DNA of 35,306 bases, taken from positions 1 through 35,306 of the IMG/VR virus record IMGVR_UViG_3300037042_007690; one strand, 5' to 3'. This DNA comes from a virus. The position numbers and the translations under genes were made by a program. Positions 30,716-35,306 of this stretch are shown here, one piece after another. The notes beneath the pieces are model-generated. The model worked only from the letters and a program-made list of their open reading frames with translations. It was not told the DNA's origin and did no database searches. Position 1 is the stretch's first letter; every line of letters starts with the position of its first letter.

Positions 30716-32956
30716 TTAAACTGATGTAAATGCTGGAACGGAAATTCCAGTTAAAAATATACTTGGAACGCAAACATCACATAAAATAAAAACATTGTTT
30801 TCTACAATGCATTTTAATGAAAATTTAGTCCCATAAATTTTATTTTTTAAAGATCCGCCTGTTCCATTTGTAGTATATTGATCGCCTCCTAAATAAATTT
30901 TTTGCGAAGCATTTTGATGAACAATTAAATTTTTTGCCAATGCGTTATAATCAAGCGTGTTTATAATATGCACCGTATCTCCAGGTTTTGCTGAAGTTGG
31001 AAGTAATAAATCTGCATCAAAATCACCATTAAAATAATAAGTTTGATTTACTTGCATTTGAACTTGTGTATCACTTGAAACTAAATTCATTGTTGATAGC
31101 CAAGGTGTTGGGCCGCCATCAATAACCGAACCTGCATTATCAAATTTTGCATAACTTCCATCAGAAAAACTGGAAAGCATTACAGCGTTTGTTTTGCTTG
31201 CGTCAGTAACACCAACAACAGCTGCCGCGCCTAAACCAAGATTTGTTCTGCTAGTAGATATATTATTTAAATCAGATAAATTATTAATTGCAGTTAAACA
31301 ACCCGCAGCTGGGTTACCGCCACCATCAACAAGGGACCCTTTGCTATCAAATTTTGGGTAATTACCGTTTGTAAAACTTGATAACATTACAACATTTGCT
31401 TTTGCAAGATCAGTAACTCCTTTAAGTGCCGAAGCGCCTAAACCAAGATTAAGACGACTTGTTGTAATAGATTCAAGGTCTGAAAGATTATTAGTTGAAA
31501 CTAAACAACCCGCAGCTGGGTCTCCACCACCATCAACAAGGGAACCTTTGTTATCAAATTTTGCGTAATTACCGTTTGTAAAGCTTGATAGCATTACGGC
31601 ATTTGTTTTGCTTGTATCAGTAACACCAACAATTGCCGCTTCTCCTAAACCTATATTTGTTCTGCTTATGGCTATATCTTCTACATCTGAAAGATTATTA
31701 GATGAAAGAAGAGCCCCAGCAGGAGTACTTCCACCATCAATTAACGAACCTTTGCTATCAAATTTTGCATAATTACCGCTTGTAAAGCTTGAAAGCATTA
31801 CCGCATTTGTTTTAGTTGTATCCGTTACATTAACAACAGCGGCTTCTCCTAACCCAATATTTTCTCTTGCATTTGCTCTATTTGAAACATCTGCAAGATT
31901 ATTAGATGCAATTAAACATCCTAACGCGGGATTGCCACCACCATCAACCAATGATCCTTGGCTATCAAATTTTGCATAATTTCCAGAAGTAAATGTTGAT
32001 AACATAACTGCCGTTGTTTTTGTATTATCCGTAACATTTTTTAATGCGGCATCAGATAATTCTAAATTAAGTCGACTGGTTGCTATATCATCAACATCTG
32101 AAAGATTATTTGATGCAATTAATGTTCCGGCCGGATCCGCACCGCCATCAATTAAAGAACCATTATCATCAAATTTTGCATAAGATCCACTTGTAAAACT
32201 AGAAAGCATGACAGCTTTTGCTTTTGTTTGATCAGTAATATCTTTTAAAGCCGCTTTACCTAAACCTAAATTATCTCGAGCCGTTGAAATGTTATTTAAA
32301 TCTGATAAATTATCAACTTGTAATAAAGCGCCAGAAAGTCCTCTAGCATCTAATTTTCCATCTTCAGTAAAATATAAATTGTCACCAACAAAAATTTCTT
32401 CAATATTGTGAGAAATTTGTTTTGAATTTCCAAGTAATGAAATTGGACTGCTTTTTTTAATTAATGAATAATTAATTGAATTTTCATTAATAGAAGTAAC
32501 ACCTAAATGCGAAGTAACTTGTGGCCCAATTAAATCACCGCAATGTCCGGTTACACTAATCGGCCACGTTCCTGTTGCATTTGATCCGGAAAGAGAAGGA
32601 GATGATATTGCGTTTCTAATATTTGCACCGCTGGATGCATTAAGTATTGAATAACCAAGATCGGTAAAAGGAATTTCTGATGAAGGGCCAATACTTCCAT
32701 CCAATAACCCTAAAAATCTATTGTTATTAGAAATTGTAGGTTTTTGAATAAGCCATCGGCCAATTCCTGAAGTTGGTTCAATAACAGTAATATTATCAGC
32801 AGTAGCTGAAGAACTATTGTTATAATAAAAATTTCCAAGACCTGGAATATTACAAGTAATTCCATTTACTGCCCCTGAAACATCAAATGCCGCAAGAGAA
32901 GAAGCGCTTGAAAGTGGCGGAACAATTGTAGTTTTTGATAATAAAACATTTCCCAT
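30716..32956 (-). CDS. Long tail fibre protein with six NNLSD repeats (746 aa)
   Basis: This is a receptor-binding or side-fibre protein. The N-terminus (NGITC, LGNFYYN, ITVIEPTSGIGRWL) is the same attachment module as in the 365-residue fibre. Residues about 205-615 are six tandem repeats of about 69 residues, each opening with NNLSD(V/L), then ...R.N.GLG..A, VTD..K, AVMLSSFTSG, YAKFD and ending GSLVDGG. NLSD..A.ARxNLGL repeats are well known in long phage fibre shafts. The C-terminal 120 residues (LLPTSAKPGDTVHIIN) form a beta tip. DNA repeats of about 207 bases make it prone to length change by recombination. Confidence 0.82.
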   Translation of the reverse strand: MGNVLLSKTTIVPPLSSASSLAAFDVSGAVNGITCNIPGLGNFYYNNSSSATADNITVIEPTSGIGRWLIQKPTISNNNRFLGLLDGSIGPSSEIPFTDLGYSILNASSGANIRNAISSPSLSGSNATGTWPISVTGHCGDLIGPQVTSHLGVTSINENSINYSLIKKSSPISLLGNSKQISHNIEEIFVGDNLYFTEDGKLDARGLSGALLQVDNLSDLNNISTARDNLGLGKAALKDITDQTKAKAVMLSSFTSGSYAKFDDNGSLIDGGADPAGTLIASNNLSDVDDIATSRLNLELSDAALKNVTDNTKTTAVMLSTFTSGNYAKFDSQGSLVDGGGNPALGCLIASNNLADVSNRANARENIGLGEAAVVNVTDTTKTNAVMLSSFTSGNYAKFDSKGSLIDGGSTPAGALLSSNNLSDVEDIAISRTNIGLGEAAIVGVTDTSKTNAVMLSSFTNGNYAKFDNKGSLVDGGGDPAAGCLVSTNNLSDLESITTSRLNLGLGASALKGVTDLAKANVVMLSSFTNGNYPKFDSKGSLVDGGGNPAAGCLTAINNLSDLNNISTSRTNLGLGAAAVVGVTDASKTNAVMLSSFSDGSYAKFDNAGSVIDGGPTPWLSTMNLVSSDTQVQMQVNQTYYFNGDFDADLLLPTSAKPGDTVHIINTLDYNALAKNLIVHQNASQKIYLGGDQYTTNGTGGSLKNKIYGTKFSLKCIVENNVFILCDVCVPSIFLTGISVPAFTSV
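31110..32335 (-). repeat. Six tandem repeats of about 207 bp in the long fibre gene
   Basis: Each unit contains an AAATTTTGC(A/G)TAA word (near 31140, 31350, 31556, 31760, 31967 and 32170) and encodes one 69-residue shaft repeat. Neighbouring units are close in sequence, especially those between 31330 and 31960. Confidence 0.8.
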
Positions 32957-33009
32957 AAATAAACATCCTTGTTTATTAAAAAATAAAAAAAATTAAATTT
33001 TATATTTAA

Positions 33010-33093
33010 TTAAATTCGCCCTTCTATATAAAAATTTCCGTCTTCATCAACATATTTTTCATTACTTTTGTTAACATAATAAGTAGCGTCCAT
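33010..33093 (-). CDS. Micro-protein (27 aa)
   Basis: ATG at 33093 begins MDATYYVNKSNEKY and ends YIEGRI, two bases after the preceding stop. GGGGA lies eight bases upstream of the ATG. The 'YYV....KYVDEDGNFYIEG' style is beta-hairpin-like and acidic. It is tiny, but the ribosome site and close spacing support expression. Confidence 0.5.
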   Translation of the reverse strand: MDATYYVNKSNEKYVDEDGNFYIEGRI

Positions 33094-33095
33094 TT

Positions 33096-33404
33096 TTAAT
33101 ATCCCCAATGCAATCCAGTTGCCGTTGTTCCAACAGAAATAACTCGCCGAGCAATAATTTTAAGCGGAACAGCAGCTAAAATTGGCAATACATCAGTAGT
33201 TCCATCTAAAAATTCAAGCGCTATTTCTCCTCCTTGCTGGGCATAAATAGCTCGAGAAACATAAGCTCCCGTAATAGGATCTAAAAAATGAGCGTCTAAA
33301 GTAACTGGCAATGTTTTTTGAATTTCTCTTGGAGTATATGCAAATCCTGCATGAGCATCGTAAGGAAAAATAGACCCCATTGTAAAATTTTTTGAAAATG
33401 GCAT
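33096..33404 (-). CDS. Small virion protein, spike-base-like (102 aa)
   Basis: The sequence runs from MPFSKNFTMGSIFPYD through beta segments (GAYVSRAIYAQQGGEIALEFLDGTTDVLPILAAVPL) split here as AIYAQQGGEIALEFLDG and VLPILAAVPLKIIARRV, and ends VGTTATGLHWGY. A Gly-rich strand, a 'V.AG..LP....RV' region and a final 'GT.AT......Y' are features of small phage 'spike base' and similar virion proteins. It is expressed among fibre genes. This is a good structural guess, not a firm family identification. Confidence 0.6.
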   Translation of the reverse strand: MPFSKNFTMGSIFPYDAHAGFAYTPREIQKTLPVTLDAHFLDPITGAYVSRAIYAQQGGEIALEFLDGTTDVLPILAAVPLKIIARRVISVGTTATGLHWGY

Positions 33405-33456
33405 GTTTAAATCCTTTTAAACATATAAAAATTAATCTATTAAAAAATAAAAACAT

Positions 33457-34107
33457 TTAAATTACAATTTGTTGCCCTACAGTCATATAACTAATATTAA
33501 CAATACCAGGAGGATTTACAAATTTAATATTGCAAGAAGAATTTGTTAATTGAACATTTTTAAACCATACATTTGATGATGGATTAATTGAATTAATTTG
33601 TAAAATTATAGCGTGTAATGCTAAAAATCGTGAATCATATAAAGTTATTGATGAAGAATTACCCGCATTAACAATAACATTTGATCCTTGTGCAAAAATT
33701 TGATAAGGATACCCTGGAGCTGCTGAATTTAATTGATTAAGATCAATTCTATTTACAAAAGGATAATTTAAAATAGTTGCTCCTGAAGAAGTGTCAGCAT
33801 TTAATAACATAATAGAAGGATTATATTGACACTGAGGAATAATTGTATTGTTTGAATTTACAAAAAAATAAGGTTCTTCGCAAATCCAAACATCTTTTCC
33901 GTTTGGTGCTATTGTAGCTAATGTATTATTTTGCAATATTGATTTTGGAATAGTAGAAATTGAATCTTTAAAAAGTTTAAAAATATTTCCGTCAATATAA
34001 TATTCTGCTCCATCCAAAAGATCTGAAGTATCAATAAGATTAGGTTGAAAACTACTATTTACATAAGGTTTTATTTGATTATATAATGGTTTGCAATATT
34101 TTGGCAT
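33457..34107 (-). CDS. Putative tail/fibre-associated protein (216 aa)
   Basis: The whole protein is beta-prone and rich in Asn, Ser and Ile. The N-terminal part (LLDGAEYYIDGNIFKLFKDS, PNGKDVWICEEPYFF) may be a distant copy of the attachment module seen in the other fibres, since both end with a Gly-x-x-W strand. The later part (QGSNVIVNAGNSSSITLYDS) suggests parallel beta strands. It starts 21 bases after the preceding gene. No enzyme motif is seen. Confidence 0.6.
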   Translation of the reverse strand: MPKYCKPLYNQIKPYVNSSFQPNLIDTSDLLDGAEYYIDGNIFKLFKDSISTIPKSILQNNTLATIAPNGKDVWICEEPYFFVNSNNTIIPQCQYNPSIMLLNADTSSGATILNYPFVNRIDLNQLNSAAPGYPYQIFAQGSNVIVNAGNSSSITLYDSRFLALHAIILQINSINPSSNVWFKNVQLTNSSCNIKFVNPPGIVNISYMTVGQQIVI

Positions 34108-34128
34108 AATAAATTCCTATAAATTTCT

Positions 34129-34728
34129 TTAAATAATTGGCCTGATAATTACTACAGAAAAAACAGAAGCGCCTGGAGCGCCATCTAAAGAAAAAGTAAC
34201 CTGGCCTGGGGAAGAAGTATCGATAGAATAAACGCCATTTGCAATACAAGTATCGGGGCCTGAATAACTTAAACAAGTTACGAATGCAATATCGCCGGTT
34301 AAAGAACCTGGAGTTGCTAATGTAATTGTATTAGATGCCCCTGCGTTTGATATATTTGATCCAAAAATTACATTACTTGCATGTTGCCATTTTGAATAAT
34401 TTGGAAGATTAGAAAAATCAATAGAAGATGGTTGACTATTTGATTGAATTTTTAAAATACCTAATTCAGGGGTTCTTACCCATCTTCCATTTTTCCCACC
34501 CGCCGATAATACTTGATTCGGGATTAATGGAAGATTAGAATTAAGATAAAAAGTAAATATGCCTAAAGGTGGATTTGTGGAAGCACTGTTTCCAGAAGAA
34601 ATAAAAGCATAAGAATGATCAGAATATCCCGTAGTGTCAACTAAAGATAATTCATTAACGCTATTATATTGTTTTATATTAATAAAAAAATTTCTTATAT
34701 ACTGCCCAGACATGACCGTGTTTACCAT
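34129..34728 (-). CDS. Tail protein with attachment-like N-terminal domain (199 aa)
   Basis: The N-terminal 90 residues (SVNELSLVDTTGY, YAFISSGNSAST, GIFTFYLNSNLP, GGKNGRWVRTP) resemble the fibre attachment module by order: a hydrophobic start, a central aromatic strand and a terminal GRW. The C-terminal half is beta-rich with ITLATPGSLTGDIAFVTCL and ends SVVIIRPII, a layout seen in small tail or spike proteins. It is coupled in a compact run of tail genes. Specific role unknown. Confidence 0.65.
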   Translation of the reverse strand: MVNTVMSGQYIRNFFINIKQYNSVNELSLVDTTGYSDHSYAFISSGNSASTNPPLGIFTFYLNSNLPLIPNQVLSAGGKNGRWVRTPELGILKIQSNSQPSSIDFSNLPNYSKWQHASNVIFGSNISNAGASNTITLATPGSLTGDIAFVTCLSYSGPDTCIANGVYSIDTSSPGQVTFSLDGAPGASVFSVVIIRPII

Positions 34729-34753
34729 ATAAATTCCTTTTAAAATTATTTAT

Positions 34754-35306
34754 TTAATCGTGAGGAAACGCAACTAAATTATAATTAGTAGGCCCTGTTG
34801 GAGTTCCGTTCCATTTAATGGTAACTGAATTAGTATTTACTTGAATATTTAATGGAGCTGTTGGCACTCCTCGTATTGATGGCGAACCTAATGGAGATAA
34901 AAATACCGCATCCCCTTGATTAACAAAATTAAATGGAATTACATCAACGGCAGCAGGAACACCGGAAATATATTTTGTTGCTTCAGGCCCCATCCATGAA
35001 TTTGCCAAAATAGGCAAATTTGAAACATCAATTGTCCCGTCATCATTAACTAAAACACCCAAATAAGTTTGAATCCAAGCATAACCATAAGTTGTTGGAT
35101 ATAAATTTCCATAAAATTGATCGTTGCTTAAAAGATTTTTTGGAATTTCATTTTTAGTTAAATACCAAGTAAAAAAACCTTGTCCAGGGACAATTACTGA
35201 AGTACCACTAACAAATCCAGTTGTATCTAAAGCGCATACCGCATTTAAATTTGGATAAGAAGGAAGATTATTTGAAAAATTAGAAAAATAATGTTCCTTC
35301 TTATCC
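34754..35306 (-). CDS. Tail protein, 3' part (gene continues from the left edge)
   Basis: This continues the gene that starts at 141/132 and is open through 35293, giving about 184 residues in the circular form. Visible parts are LLSNDQFYGNLYPTTYGYAW, then YLGVLVNDDGTIDVSNLP, and a C-terminal piece (GVPTAPLNIQVNTNSVTIKW, TGPTNYNLVAFPHD) that looks like a fibronectin-III-type or similar beta sandwich. The ATG-started frame at 35062 is only the C-terminal half. The last 13 bases of the window (35294-35306) are not part of the gene: they are an inverted copy of 35253-35265. Confidence 0.75.
   Translation of the reverse strand, partial: DKKEHYFSNFSNNLPSYPNLNAVCALDTTGFVSGTSVIVPGQGFFTWYLTKNEIPKNLLSNDQFYGNLYPTTYGYAWIQTYLGVLVNDDGTIDVSNLPILANSWMGPEATKYISGVPAAVDVIPFNFVNQGDAVFLSPLGSPSIRGVPTAPLNIQVNTNSVTIKWNGTPTGPTNYNLVAFPHD
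35168..35293. repeat. 126-bp direct terminal repeat (matches 1-126)
   Basis: Bases 35168-35293 are identical to 1-126 and lie within one tail gene. They indicate a circular or circularly permuted genome assembled with overlapping ends; the joined unit is about 35,167 bp. The length is close to common assembler overlap sizes, so it is more likely an assembly overlap than a biological terminal repeat. Confidence 0.9.
35253..35306. repeat. Terminal foldback (13-bp inverted repeat)
   Basis: GGATAAGAAGGAA at 35253-35265 recurs as its reverse complement at 35294-35306, the very end of the window. The matching left copy (86-98) is followed by different sequence. A chimeric foldback read, common in amplified DNA, is the simplest explanation. 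Confidence 0.8.

Noticed and set aside
31110-32335. CRISPR array
   Set aside because: The repeats are 207 bp, coding and contiguous, without unique spacers.

Overview
The window is an essentially complete, circularly closable genome of a tailed phage with a P22-like (podovirus-type) head and DNA-stabilisation module. It is very AT-rich, by eye about one third G+C. The first 126 bases recur exactly at 35168-35293, and one tail gene reads straight across the join, so the unit genome is about 35,167 bp. A spanin-like protein and a lipobox protein point to a Gram-negative host. The host cannot be named from sequence alone. There is no tyrosine integrase, no large serine integrase, no CI-type repressor with a cleavage domain and no partition gene, so lysogeny is not supported.

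Layout. (1) Late leftward operon: it starts at a good promoter at 12437-12465 (TTGCAT-N17-TATTAT) and runs through scaffold, coat, small genes, gp4-like and gp10-like head-tail proteins, three large internal/ejection proteins and a tail fibre. It then crosses the join into a second tail/fibre cluster (35306 to 29403). A Cys4 protein resembling Ogr/Delta late activators (12480-12680) lies immediately before this promoter. (2) Rightward early operon (12872-16472): a small acidic protein, a beta-helix repeat protein, an XRE-type HTH protein, four tandem pentapeptide-repeat proteins and SSB. (3) Leftward replication operon (19556-16478): a YdaS/Cro-like regulator, a winged-helix replication protein whose gene carries iteron-like repeats, and a VRR-NUC-type nuclease among unknowns. 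(4) Rightward recombination operon (19861-22072): RecT-like annealase, YqaJ-type exonuclease and a lipoprotein. It is controlled from a divergent switch region with two overlapping inverted repeats. (5) 22.1-23.6 kb: a basic micro-protein behind a structured leader, then a serine recombinase translationally coupled to a leader peptide and to a 59-residue partner. (6) A tRNA-like cloverleaf (23672-23750) and a leftward lysis cassette (25056-23785). (7) Rightward packaging operon: small terminase, large terminase, portal (25136-29296). It converges on the tail operon at two strong hairpins.

How it fits together. Terminase and portal lie on the opposite strand from scaffold and coat, so the usual single head operon is split. 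The most unusual content is the early array of four pentapeptide-repeat proteins. It was produced by visible local duplication, including an exact 26-bp tandem duplication across a start codon and blocks of about 130 bp that are nearly identical between two genes. These proteins are good candidates for DNA-mimic or gyrase-modulating or anti-defence factors, but that function is inference. Many very small genes (27-59 codons) are linked to neighbours by TAATG or ATGA overlaps.
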